Part shown: in pieces, positions 8,387-15,806 of the stretch
How the letters are laid out: every line of letters begins with the position of its first letter
How positions within the stretch are numbered: the first letter of the stretch is position 1
Source: Bacteroidota bacterium
GTDB lineage: Bacteria; Bacteroidota; Ignavibacteria; Ignavibacteriales; Ignavibacteriaceae
Assembly: GCA_023433685.1 (NCBI GenBank)
Contig: JAEYUD010000114.1
Location: 1-19,863, forward strand
Direction: 5' to 3'
Length of the DNA stretch: 19,863 nucleotides
Position numbers and translations under genes: made by a program
The notes under the pieces: generated by a model
The model's input: the letters and a program-made list of their open reading frames with translations, nothing else
What the model was told of the DNA's origin: nothing
Databases searched by the model: none

Positions 8387-8591
8387 TAGGTTAAGGTGAG
8401 GTTTAGTAAACCGTTTCTTGTCACAAAAATTGGAGGTTATCTCTTTTAGATCTGAATTTTCTATAAAAGCGGGATGTAGTAGTTGAACTGTGTTTAGTGT
8501 GGTGAGGGAAAAGGCACACTGCCGGTTTATGAGCTTGAAATATGCGGAAACGCTACATCCCCTTTTATATTCCACCCTCTGGCTTAATCTA
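8387..8591 (+). ncRNA. Candidate structured RNA of about 205 nt (class unknown; 6S-like possible)
   Basis: No protein is encoded convincingly here, but the pairing is strong. The closing stem is TAGGTTAAG (8387-8395) with CTTAATCTA (8583-8591), then GAGG (8398-8401) with CCTC (8576-8579). A long inner stem pairs TATAAAAG and GGGATGTAG (8462-8479, one bulged C at 8470) with CTACATCCC and CTTTTATA (8553-8569): 17 bp. Inside it lie an AGTGTG/CACACT hairpin (8496-8520) and a GCG-GAAA-CGC tetraloop (8544-8553). A 60-nt unpaired or weakly paired stretch (8402-8461) sits on the 5' side only. Own promoter, closed ends and ~200 nt length fit a stand-alone sRNA such as 6S RNA, but I cannot match 6S sequence from memory. 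No clear terminator follows, so a long structured leader for the small gene at 8777 is the alternative. The rest of the gap (8592-8776) shows nothing I can name. Confidence 0.5.
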
Positions 8592-8776
8592 ATCTAAAGA
8601 ACCATTTCTTACGTTTAAATCCTCATTACGAAGATCAGGAAAGGTCTGTTGTGGCGGTGTATTCCGTCCATTCGGGCCGGACAGGCGTTGCCTTCCATCC
8701 AGGAGCCATGCCTTTTAATATGTCCAATAAATTATAAAATAGATTACAATAACACAAACACTATTTTGGAGTATCG

Positions 8777-8938
8777 ATGCCGGAGAACCATCACACTTCT
8801 AAAGCAGATACAGAGAACCTCGGTTTTACAAGACTGATGATCCTCATGGCTGTGTATGCGCCAATAGCACTCGCGATCATTCTGTTCGCGCCATTTCATT
8901 TAGTGAGACTGTTCTTTGAGAAATATTCAATGAGATAG
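8777..8938 (+). CDS. Very small single-pass membrane protein (53 aa)
   Basis: The frame starts at ATG 8777 with a well-placed GGAG (8768-8771, 5-bp gap) and ends at TAG 8938, giving 53 residues. A polar, His-containing N-terminus (MPENHHTSK) is followed by one hydrophobic helix (~20-43, LMILMAVYAPIALAIILFAP) and a basic tail ending FFEKYSMR. The ribosome site and membrane segment support translation. The next small gene starts 33 bp later with its own AGAGG, so the two probably form an operon. Its size recalls accessory subunits of respiratory or transport complexes, but no family is recognised. Confidence 0.6.
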   Translation: MPENHHTSKADTENLGFTRLMILMAVYAPIALAIILFAPFHLVRLFFEKYSMR

Positions 8939-8971
8939 GGCGGACAGATAAATTTAAAAAAGAGGTTATAA

Positions 8972-9163
8972 ATGAGGCAGGAGACATACCGCGCCGGGTG
9001 GGACATTACTAACGGCGATTACAGAAGAGACACAGAGTACGACGAGTTTTATGTAAAAACTAAAAAGAAAGAGAAAATCTTTCGTGGATTTATATGGTTA
9101 GGTGCAGTTGCTGTTACAGCACTCTTTTTCATGAGGGTACTGGCCTTCGCATCACGTATGTGA
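8972..9163 (+). CDS. Small single-pass membrane protein, paralogue of the gene at 8009
   Basis: This 63-residue protein has an AGAGG ribosome site about 7 bp before its ATG. A cytoplasmic charged half (W-D-I-T-NGDYR, EYDEFY, KKKEKI) precedes one transmembrane helix (~38-59) and the terminal ASRM. It aligns without gaps to residues 7-61 of the protein at 8009. Identity is strongest in NGDYR and KKEKI, so those probably contact a shared partner. It lies 33 bp after the 53-residue gene and before a strong terminator (9234), so the operon ends here and acs is separate. Function unknown. Confidence 0.7.
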   Translation: MRQETYRAGWDITNGDYRRDTEYDEFYVKTKKKEKIFRGFIWLGAVAVTALFFMRVLAFASRM

Positions 9164-9233
9164 GGTCCCATGGTGAGGATCAAGGTTCAGAGTTTCTCTA
9201 AAAGAGCATAATCCCTCACCTAACCGTAACCTT

Positions 9234-9266
9234 GCCCGTTTGTCCTTCGGGATGACGGGCTTTTTT
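9234..9266 (+). terminator. Rho-independent terminator of the small-protein operon
   Basis: GCCCGT and ACGGGC pair as the outer stem, with TCC-TTCG-GGA forming an inner stem and tetraloop, followed by six T. It lies 70 bp after the 63-residue gene. Confidence 0.85.
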
Positions 9267-9301
9267 ATATCCATACCACATCGTAAAAGTGGAAAATTCA
9301 C

Positions 9302-9331
9302 TTGTTTGAAAAGACAGACATTCTTAATTTG
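9302..9331 (+). promoter_or_regulatory. Probable promoter of acs
   Basis: TTG (9302-9304), 19 bp, then TTAATTTG (9324-9331) fits the Bacteroidota -33/-7 pattern with one mismatch. It would start the transcript near 9338, giving a leader of about 70 nt before the acs ATG. Confidence 0.4.
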
Positions 9332-9409
9332 TCCCTCCATATATTTTTAATACCAAACCCGGTCCGACAATAATTTCATCCTGATCAAATATATAGAGGA
9401 GAAGCTTTT

Positions 9410-11317
9410 ATGAGCGAAGAACAAGGCTTAAAGCAGTTCGAAGGAGAGGTGTATTTCCCTTCACCGGAGGTGGTCGAAAGATCACACTGCAAGGATTATG
9501 ACTCGATGTACAAAAGATCGGTCGAAGATCCGGAAAAATTCTGGGCGGAAATAGCGAGTGAGTTTTACTGGTCGAAACCCTGGGACCGGGTTTTTGACGA
9601 TTCAAACCCTCCCTTCTTTAAATGGTTTACCGGCGGGAGAACGAATATTATATCGAACGCCATCGACCGGCACCTGAAGACTTTCAGAAAAAACAAGATA
9701 GCTCTCGTCTGGGAGAGTGAATCGGGTGAAGAGGTCAGAACCTTCTCCTACTTCTCTCTGAACCGCGAAGTGGTTAAGTTTGCCAACATCCTGAAAAGCA
9801 TGGGCGTTCAGAAAGGCGACATTGTAACAATTTACATGCCGAGGATACCGGAACTGATGTTTGCGATGCTTGCCTGCGCGAAGATCGGCGCCGCCCACTC
9901 CGTTGTTTATGGCGGATTCAGTGTGGAGTCACTCGCCGAAAGAATTGAAGACGCGCAGAGTAAAGTGCTCATAACAGCTGATGGCGGTTTCATGCGTGGG
10001 AAGATCGTTAACCTGAAAGGGCTCGCCGATGAGGCAATCGCGCGGCAGGGTACGATAGAACATGTGGTTGTGGTTAAAAGAACCGGTCACGAAGTATATA
10101 TGGAGCCTGGGCGTGATTACTGGTACCACGACCTTCTTGGTGTACCGGTTGTAAATCAGCCGTGTGAAACCGAACAGGTCGACTCAGAAGACCTCCTCTT
10201 TATTCTCTACACTTCCGGTACCACGGGTCGGCCAAAAGGTGTTATCCACACCCATGGCGGTTATATGGTTTATGCCGCCACCACTTTCAAATATGTTTTC
10301 GATATTAATGACGAAGACCGTTACTGGTGCGCCGCAGATCCCGGTTGGATCACGGGTCACAGTTACATTGTTTATGCCCCTCTTATAAACGGAACCACCA
10401 GTTTCATGTACGAAGGCGCGCCGAACTTCCCTTACCCCAACAGGTGGTGGAAAATGATCGAAAAGTACGGAATAACCGTTCTGTATGCCGCACCGACCGC
10501 GATCAGGGGGCTTATGAGATTTGGAAATGCCTGGCCAAACAGACATGATCTTTCATCGCTCCGCGTTCTGGGAAGTGTCGGCGAACCGATAAATCCCGAG
10601 GCATGGAAGTGGTACTATGAAGTCATCGGCAAGTCAAGATGTCCGATCGTTGATACATGGTGGCAAACAGAAACCGGCGGAATGATGATATCAGCACTTC
10701 CAACCACCCCGTTAAAACCAGGCAGCGCCACAAAACCCCTTTTCGGCATTGAAGCGGATGTGATAGATCTCGATGGAAAATCCGCGGCACCCGGCGAAGA
10801 AGGTATTCTTGTTATCAAGAAACCCTGGCCCGGAATTATGCGTGGTATCCTGCATGATCCTGAAAGATACAAACAGCAGTACTGGAGCAAGTACACCACA
10901 ATGTATGAAGCCGGCGACTCCGCCAGGAAAGACAAGGATGGCTACATCTGGGTTATCGGACGACTGGATGATGTTATCAAGGTAAGCGGCTACCGCCTCG
11001 GAACCGCCGAGATCGAGTCTGCTCTTGTTTCACACCACGCTGTAGCGGAAGCTGCTGCCATCGGTTTGCCTCACGATGTAAGAGGAAATGTAATTCACGC
11101 TTATGTCGTATTAAAGGCGGGACACACTGAAGATGAAAATCTTGCCGAGGATCTGAAAAAGGATGTCGGTCACGAGATAGGACCAATTGCCAGACCCGAG
11201 AAGATCGTCGTGATGGATGCCCTCCCGAAAACCAGATCCGGAAAGATCATGCGCCGGCTCTTAAAGGCACGCGCGCTCGGACTACCCGAGGGAGATAAGA
11301 GCACGCTGGAAGAATAG
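9410..11317 (+). CDS. acs: Acetyl-CoA synthetase (AMP-forming)
   Basis: Acs converts acetate, ATP and CoA to acetyl-CoA, AMP and PPi in the cytoplasm, usually for scavenging acetate. The 635-residue length is close to the family norm (~650). Motifs in order: P-loop TSGTTGRPKG from residue 268; VDTWWQTETGG with W417/W418, one of which is the tryptophan that limits the pocket to acetate; hinge region DGYIWVIGRLDDVIKVSG; and PKTRSGKIMRR with K612, the catalytic lysine that protein acetylases modify in bacteria. One difference: VSGYRLGTAE has Tyr where E. coli-type enzymes have His. A GAGGAG ribosome site precedes ATG 9410. The gene is monocistronic, between a terminator at 9234 and one at 11339. 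A GNAT protein occurs in the window (6021-7511), but no link to Acs acetylation can be claimed. Confidence 0.96.
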   Translation: MSEEQGLKQFEGEVYFPSPEVVERSHCKDYDSMYKRSVEDPEKFWAEIASEFYWSKPWDRVFDDSNPPFFKWFTGGRTNIISNAIDRHLKTFRKNKIALVWESESGEEVRTFSYFSLNREVVKFANILKSMGVQKGDIVTIYMPRIPELMFAMLACAKIGAAHSVVYGGFSVESLAERIEDAQSKVLITADGGFMRGKIVNLKGLADEAIARQGTIEHVVVVKRTGHEVYMEPGRDYWYHDLLGVPVVNQPCETEQVDSEDLLFILYTSGTTGRPKGVIHTHGGYMVYAATTFKYVFDINDEDRYWCAADPGWITGHSYIVYAPLINGTTSFMYEGAPNFPYPNRWWKMIEKYGITVLYAAPTAIRGLMRFGNAWPNRHDLSSLRVLGSVGEPINPEAWKWYYEVIGKSRCPIVDTWWQTETGGMMISALPTTPLKPGSATKPLFGIEADVIDLDGKSAAPGEEGILVIKKPWPGIMRGILHDPERYKQQYWSKYTTMYEAGDSARKDKDGYIWVIGRLDDVIKVSGYRLGTAEIESALVSHHAVAEAAAIGLPHDVRGNVIHAYVVLKAGHTEDENLAEDLKKDVGHEIGPIARPEKIVVMDALPKTRSGKIMRRLLKARALGLPEGDKSTLEE

Positions 11318-11338
11318 GAAATATCCAACTGAACAAAA

Positions 11339-11367
11339 GCCTCCTGTCCCCCGGGAGGCTTTTTTTA
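11339..11367. terminator. Bidirectional terminator between convergent genes
   Basis: GCCTCC (11339-11344) pairs with GGAGGC (11354-11359), followed by seven T on the plus strand. The minus strand has AAAA before it, giving a TTTTG run after the hairpin, so it can also end transcription of the convergent gene at 11365-11868. Confidence 0.85.
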
Positions 11368-11868
11368 TTTCCTCCCCTGCAGGTAAAAATATCCGATCAT
11401 CTGAACAAATGTTGCGAGAATAAAAACCACTGTACCGGTAAGCATTAATGACTCACTTATAACTTCCGGAAAAGCAGACTGAAGCAGGAGAAGTGAAAAA
11501 AGCCCTACCATCATCAACTTCAGCCAGCGCATCATCCTGACCGCAAGAGAATATTGACGACGAGCGTTATCATAAGTAATATCAACAAGATAATTGTAAG
11601 TATGGGGGTATCTCTGAAGCAGGGTTAAACCAAAATATAAGACAATAAGCACACCCAGCAAAAGGAACAACTCAGACCGGCTGCCCATCCGGGACACTTT
11701 TCCGGTAAGATCGTACTGCATCGGCACTTCAGAAGAGATAGATTTAAATCGAAACAGAAACAGTATTGTTGTTAGCCCAACAATAAGAGCCGATGCCGCC
11801 TCTGAAACCTTGTCCATCACCGTCATGGGAATTTTAAGTCTGGGTCTGTTCTTCGGTATTAAAGCCAT
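11365..11868 (-). CDS. DUF1648-type integral membrane protein
   Basis: The 167-residue protein has four likely transmembrane helices (~22-39, 66-83, 113-131, 139-162). Between the first two lies EVPMQYDLTGKVSRMGSRSE (47-66). This resembles the DUF1648 signature, in which IPxHxxxxGxxDxxG follows the first helix; Gln51 replaces the usual His. DUF1648 occurs in SdpI-like immunity proteins and in many uncharacterised membrane proteins. The pairing with the signature is by eye, so the family call is moderate. It is a single gene, convergent with acs and sharing its terminator. Its upstream region holds TATTTTTG (11895-11902, minus strand) as a possible -7 element, followed by the heptad repeats. 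Confidence 0.7.
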   Translation of the reverse strand: MALIPKNRPRLKIPMTVMDKVSEAASALIVGLTTILFLFRFKSISSEVPMQYDLTGKVSRMGSRSELFLLLGVLIVLYFGLTLLQRYPHTYNYLVDITYDNARRQYSLAVRMMRWLKLMMVGLFSLLLLQSAFPEVISESLMLTGTVVFILATFVQMIGYFYLQGRK

Positions 11869-11909
11869 TGGTTAAAATCAGTTTGTTACGGTTACAAAAA
11901 TAGCAATCT

Positions 11910-12037
11910 GTTGTTAGTTGCGAGTGGTGAGTGGCGAGTAGCGAGATTTCGTTACCCGTTACCCGTTGTCCGTTGTCCGTGGTGAGTGATGATCCGCCGC
12001 GGCGAATCACATTTCACATTTCACATTTCACATTTCA
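11910..12037. repeat. Degenerate 7-bp tandem repeat tract
   Basis: Three blocks keep a 7-bp step. Block 1 (11910-11944) has five units of GTNGYNA type (GTTGTTA, GTTGCGA, GTGGTGA, GTGGCGA, GTAGCGA). Block 2 (11951-11992) has six units (GTTACCC twice, GTTGTCC twice, GTGGTGA, GTGATGA). Block 3 (12007-12037) has four exact TCACATT units and a partial one. Between blocks 2 and 3 lies the 10-bp palindrome CGCCGCGGCG (11995-12004). Stop codons and frame changes exclude coding. Such heptad tracts resemble the short tandem repeats known from cyanobacterial intergenic regions. The tract lies between divergent promoters, upstream of the PFOR sigma-54 site. Confidence 0.8.
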
Positions 12038-12086
12038 AAAAGTTTCCCCATATCAATAATCAGAATTGCCAAAAGTGATAATAATT

Positions 12087-12107
12087 TTGAAAAAACTGCA
12101 TTTTCAA
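12087..12107. promoter_or_regulatory. Inverted repeat upstream of the PFOR promoter
   Basis: TTGAAAA and TTTTCAA pair across a 7-bp spacer (AACTGCA). The site ends 14 bp before the sigma-54 element, so its centre lies about 50 bp before the predicted transcript start. It could bind an activator or IHF-like protein; the protein is unknown. Confidence 0.35.
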
Positions 12108-12120
12108 GCTGTTATCGATA

Positions 12121-12136
12121 TGGCACAATATTTGCA
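12121..12136 (+). promoter_or_regulatory. Sigma-54 (-24/-12) promoter of PFOR
   Basis: TGGCACAATATTTGCA matches the sigma-54 consensus TGGCAC-R-N4-TTGCW at every fixed position, with exactly 10 bp between GG and GC. The predicted start near 12148 leaves a ~35-nt leader to ATG 12183. Sigma-54 promoters need an enhancer-binding activator, so PFOR expression is probably under inducible control, as nifJ is in some diazotrophs (family knowledge). Confidence 0.7.
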
Positions 12137-12182
12137 TGATGTGATTGATCTTTATTCATGAAATAAATACGATGGTAAGAAA

Positions 12183-15100
12183 ATGGAAAGAAAAAAAGTA
12201 ACTATTGACGGAAATGAGGCGGCGGCGCATGTTGCGTTTCACACGAATGAAGTGATAGCAATATACCCGATCACCCCATCTTCCAATATGGCCGAGTGGT
12301 GCGATGCCTGGTCTGCAGAAGGAAAAAAGAATATTTGGGGAAATACACCCACTGTATCAGAACTTCAAAGTGAGGGCGGTGCTTCAGGAAGCGTCCACGG
12401 AGCACTCCAGTCAGGATCACTCACTACTACATTTACAGCCTCACAGGGCTTGTTATTGATGATACCGAACATGTTCAAGATAGCCGGCGAGTTAACCTCG
12501 ACCGTTTTCCATGTTTCGGCCCGCTCTATCGCCGCTTCGGCACTTTCGATCTTCGGCGATCACAGTGATGTTATGGCAACCCGCTCAACAGGCTGGGCAC
12601 TCCTCTCCTCGAACTCGGTTCAGGAAGTTATGGATTTTGCTCTTATCGCCCAGGCTGCAACACTCGAAGCAAGGGTGCCTTTCGTTCACTTCTTTGATGG
12701 TTTTAGAACCTCACACGAAGTGGCAAAAATTGAACAGCTTAACGCTGACGACATGAAATTCATGGTTAACCAGCAGCTCGTTATCGAACACAGAAAAAGA
12801 GCCCTCACTCCTGACAATCCTTTTATCCGCGGTACCGCCCAGAACCCTGACGTATACTTCCAGGGAAGGGAAACCGTTAATCCGTATTACAACGCGGCTC
12901 CTGAGATCGTTCAGAATTACATGGACAAGTTTGCCACCCTTACCGGCAGACAGTATCATCTGTTCGATTACTATGGCGCCCCTGATGCCGAAAAGGTTAT
13001 CATAATCATGGGTTCAGGCGCTGAAGCTGTTGAAGAAACAGTTGAGTACCTCAACGGGCAAGGTGAAAAGGTCGGTGTTCTTAAGGTGAGACTTTACAGA
13101 CCATTCTCAATAAAACATTTTATCGACGCGCTTCCTAAAACTGTTAAGGTTTTGGGCGTGTTAGACAGGACAAAAGAGCCGGGAGCATCGGGAGAGCCTC
13201 TCTACTTGGATATCGTTAACGCGGTAACAGAAACATACAACGAAGGTACACTTCCTTTCGCGTTCCCCAAAATGGTCGGCGGAAGATACGGTCTTTCTTC
13301 AAAAGAGTTTACACCCGCTATGGTTAAAGCCGTTTATGATGAACTCGGCAAAGAAAAACCAAAGAATCATTTTACTATCGGTATAAAAGAAGACGTGACA
13401 AACACATCACTCGACTTCGATGCCTCGTTCTCGGTTGAAGATCCGGATACATTTAAAGGCAAGTTCTACGGACTTGGTGCCGACGGTACAGTTGGCGCGA
13501 ACAAAAACTCGATCAAGATCATCGGTGAAGGCACCGACTTCTTCGCCCAGGGTTACTTTGTTTATGATTCGAAAAAATCAGGTTCGATGACAACTTCACA
13601 CTTGAGGTTCGGACCCAAGAAGATCAAATCAAGCTACCTTATAAATCGCGCGAACTTCGTTGCTTGCCATCAGACTGTGTTCCTTGAGACTACCGATATG
13701 CTCCGCGACGCGGTTGAAGGCGCCGCCTTCCTTCTGAACACCCCTGCCTCAAAAGAAGAGGTTTGGGATACACTTCCCGAGAAGGTTCAGCGCGATCTGA
13801 TCGAAAGAAAAATGAAACTTTACATCATTGATGCCTACAAGGTTGCCAATGAAACCGGCATGGGTGGCAGGATCAACTCGATCATGCAAACATGCTTCTT
13901 CGCCATCTCAGCGATCCTTCCGAAAGAGAAAGCGATCGAGATGATCAAAAAAGCGATCCAGAAAACATACGGATCGAAAGGCGAGAAGATCGTTCAGATG
14001 AACTTTGACTCTGTCGACAGAACACTCGACAACCTTTTTGAAGTTGAGGTTCCCGCCACTGTTACATCAAAGTTCAACATCCGTGATGCAGTTCCCGCCA
14101 ATTCACCTGAATTCGTGAAGAACGTAACAGGAAAGATCATCGCCGGATTTGGTGACGACCTTCCCGTAAGCCTTATGCCTGCTGACGGTACATTCCCTTC
14201 AGGAACCACCAAGTACGAAAAACGCAATATCGCGCTTGAAGTGCCGGTTTGGGATCCCGAAGTTTGTATCCAGTGCAACAAATGCGTTCTGATCTGCCCG
14301 CATGCTTCGATCAGAGCAAAAATTTACTCACAGGATGAGCTCGATAAAGCCCCCGCGGCTTTCAAATCGATGCCTTTCAAAGCAAAAGAGCATGGCGAAG
14401 GCCTTATGTATTCACTGCAGGTTGCAGTTGAAGACTGTACCGGTTGCGGGCTCTGCGTTGAGTTCTGCCCCGCCAAGAACAAGAGAGAAGTTAGATTCAA
14501 AGCCATCAACATGACTCCACAGCTTCCGCTCCGTGAAACTGAAAGAGTTAACTGGGACTTCTTCCTCAACATCCCCGAGTGGGACAGAAGAGACCTTAAA
14601 GTTAATTCAGTTAAAGATTCACAGTTCCTCGAGCCACTCTTCGAGTTCTCCGGCGCTTGCTCAGGCTGCGGTGAAACACCTTACGTAAAACTTGTCAGCC
14701 AGCTCTACGGCGACAGGGCGATAATCGCCAACGCCACAGGCTGTTCATCGATCTACGGCGGTAACCTGCCAACAACTCCATGGACAAAGAACGCCGATGG
14801 GCGCGGTCCGGCATGGTCGAACTCACTTTTTGAAGACAACGCCGAATTCGGTTTTGGTTTCAAACTTTCGATCGACCAGTTCAACGAGCAGGCAACGAAC
14901 CTCCTTGTTAAACATGGCGAGAAAATAGGTGAAAGACTCGTTTTCGATCTGATTAACGCAGACCAGAAAGATGAATCCGGTATCATTGATCAGAGAGAAA
15001 GAGTAGCCGCCCTTAAAGCAAAACTTACAGAGCTTGAAGCTTCAGCCACTGAAGATGAAAAGTTCGACTATCAGAACCTCGCTTCGGTAGCTGACTACCT

Positions 15101-15767
15101 CGTTAAGAAATCCGTTTGGATCATGGGTGGTGACGGCTGGGCATACGATATCGGTTATGGCGGTCTAGATCACGTACTCGCTTCGGGCAAAAACGTTAAC
15201 GTTCTCGTTCTCGATACTGAGGTGTACTCGAACACAGGCGGTCAGATGTCGAAATCAACCCCGAGAGCCGCGGTAGCGAAGTTCGCTGCCGGTGGTAAAC
15301 CCGCTGCCAAGAAAGACCTCGCAATGATGGCGATGAGCTACGGTAACGTATATGTGGCAAAGGTTGCCATGGGTGCCAACGACGCTCACACCGTAAGAGC
15401 ATTTATTGAAGCTGAAGCTTATGACGGACCATCCCTCATAATTGCTTACAGCCACTGTATTGCTCACGGTATCGACATGGGTACAGCCACAAGAAACCAG
15501 AAAGCAGCCGTTGATTCCGGTCACTGGCAGCTCTTCAGGTACAACCCTGACCTCGCGGCAGAAGGAAGGAATCCTTTCAGCCTCGACTCAAAGGGCCTTA
15601 AGATACCATTCAAAGATTACGCGTACCTTGAAACCAGGTACAGAATGCTTACAAAATCACATCCGGAGGCGGCTGCCAAACTGATCGAAGAAGCTCAGTC
15701 TGACGTCTCGAAGAGATGGAAGATGTATGAAAACATGGCAAACACTTCGCCTAACGCAAATTCTTAA
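12183..15767 (+). CDS. nifJ: Pyruvate:ferredoxin (flavodoxin) oxidoreductase, single-chain
   Basis: PFOR oxidises pyruvate and CoA to acetyl-CoA, CO2 and reduced ferredoxin; it can run in reverse in reductive metabolism. The 1194-residue length is normal for the fused homodimeric type. Pyruvate-site residues fall at the same numbers as in Desulfovibrio africanus PFOR: T31 in YPITPSS, E64 in QSEGGA, R114 in VSARS. The two-[4Fe4S] ferredoxin domain has CIQCNKCVLICP (from C695) and CTGCGLCVEFCP (from C752). The proximal cluster cysteines are C826, C829, C854 and C1092. The TPP site includes GGDGWAYDIG and SNTGGQ (N1017). An ATG at 12172 is out of frame, so 12183 is the start. It lies behind a sigma-54 promoter and 39 bp before the DHOD-like gene. 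The symbol nifJ follows common naming; a role in nitrogen fixation is not implied. Confidence 0.97.
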   Translation: MERKKVTIDGNEAAAHVAFHTNEVIAIYPITPSSNMAEWCDAWSAEGKKNIWGNTPTVSELQSEGGASGSVHGALQSGSLTTTFTASQGLLLMIPNMFKIAGELTSTVFHVSARSIAASALSIFGDHSDVMATRSTGWALLSSNSVQEVMDFALIAQAATLEARVPFVHFFDGFRTSHEVAKIEQLNADDMKFMVNQQLVIEHRKRALTPDNPFIRGTAQNPDVYFQGRETVNPYYNAAPEIVQNYMDKFATLTGRQYHLFDYYGAPDAEKVIIIMGSGAEAVEETVEYLNGQGEKVGVLKVRLYRPFSIKHFIDALPKTVKVLGVLDRTKEPGASGEPLYLDIVNAVTETYNEGTLPFAFPKMVGGRYGLSSKEFTPAMVKAVYDELGKEKPKNHFTIGIKEDVTNTSLDFDASFSVEDPDTFKGKFYGLGADGTVGANKNSIKIIGEGTDFFAQGYFVYDSKKSGSMTTSHLRFGPKKIKSSYLINRANFVACHQTVFLETTDMLRDAVEGAAFLLNTPASKEEVWDTLPEKVQRDLIERKMKLYIIDAYKVANETGMGGRINSIMQTCFFAISAILPKEKAIEMIKKAIQKTYGSKGEKIVQMNFDSVDRTLDNLFEVEVPATVTSKFNIRDAVPANSPEFVKNVTGKIIAGFGDDLPVSLMPADGTFPSGTTKYEKRNIALEVPVWDPEVCIQCNKCVLICPHASIRAKIYSQDELDKAPAAFKSMPFKAKEHGEGLMYSLQVAVEDCTGCGLCVEFCPAKNKREVRFKAINMTPQLPLRETERVNWDFFLNIPEWDRRDLKVNSVKDSQFLEPLFEFSGACSGCGETPYVKLVSQLYGDRAIIANATGCSSIYGGNLPTTPWTKNADGRGPAWSNSLFEDNAEFGFGFKLSIDQFNEQATNLLVKHGEKIGERLVFDLINADQKDESGIIDQRERVAALKAKLTELEASATEDEKFDYQNLASVADYLVKKSVWIMGGDGWAYDIGYGGLDHVLASGKNVNVLVLDTEVYSNTGGQMSKSTPRAAVAKFAAGGKPAAKKDLAMMAMSYGNVYVAKVAMGANDAHTVRAFIEAEAYDGPSLIIAYSHCIAHGIDMGTATRNQKAAVDSGHWQLFRYNPDLAAEGRNPFSLDSKGLKIPFKDYAYLETRYRMLTKSHPEAAAKLIEEAQSDVSKRWKMYENMANTSPNANS

Positions 15768-15806
15768 TGGTTCAAGGATCAACAAACAGATTTTAAGGAA
15801 AATAAA

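Noticed and set aside
8375..8575. 66-codon minus-strand frame over the candidate RNA
   Set aside because: It covers the paired RNA arms, has no protein-like features, and the plus-strand promoter and stems explain the sequence better.
8649..8837. 62-codon plus-strand frame starting MWRCIP
   Set aside because: It overlaps the 53-residue gene in another frame; that gene has a good ribosome site and membrane helix, this one has neither.
11910..12037. CRISPR array
   Set aside because: Units are 7 bp with no spacers and no cas genes nearby; these are simple tandem repeats.
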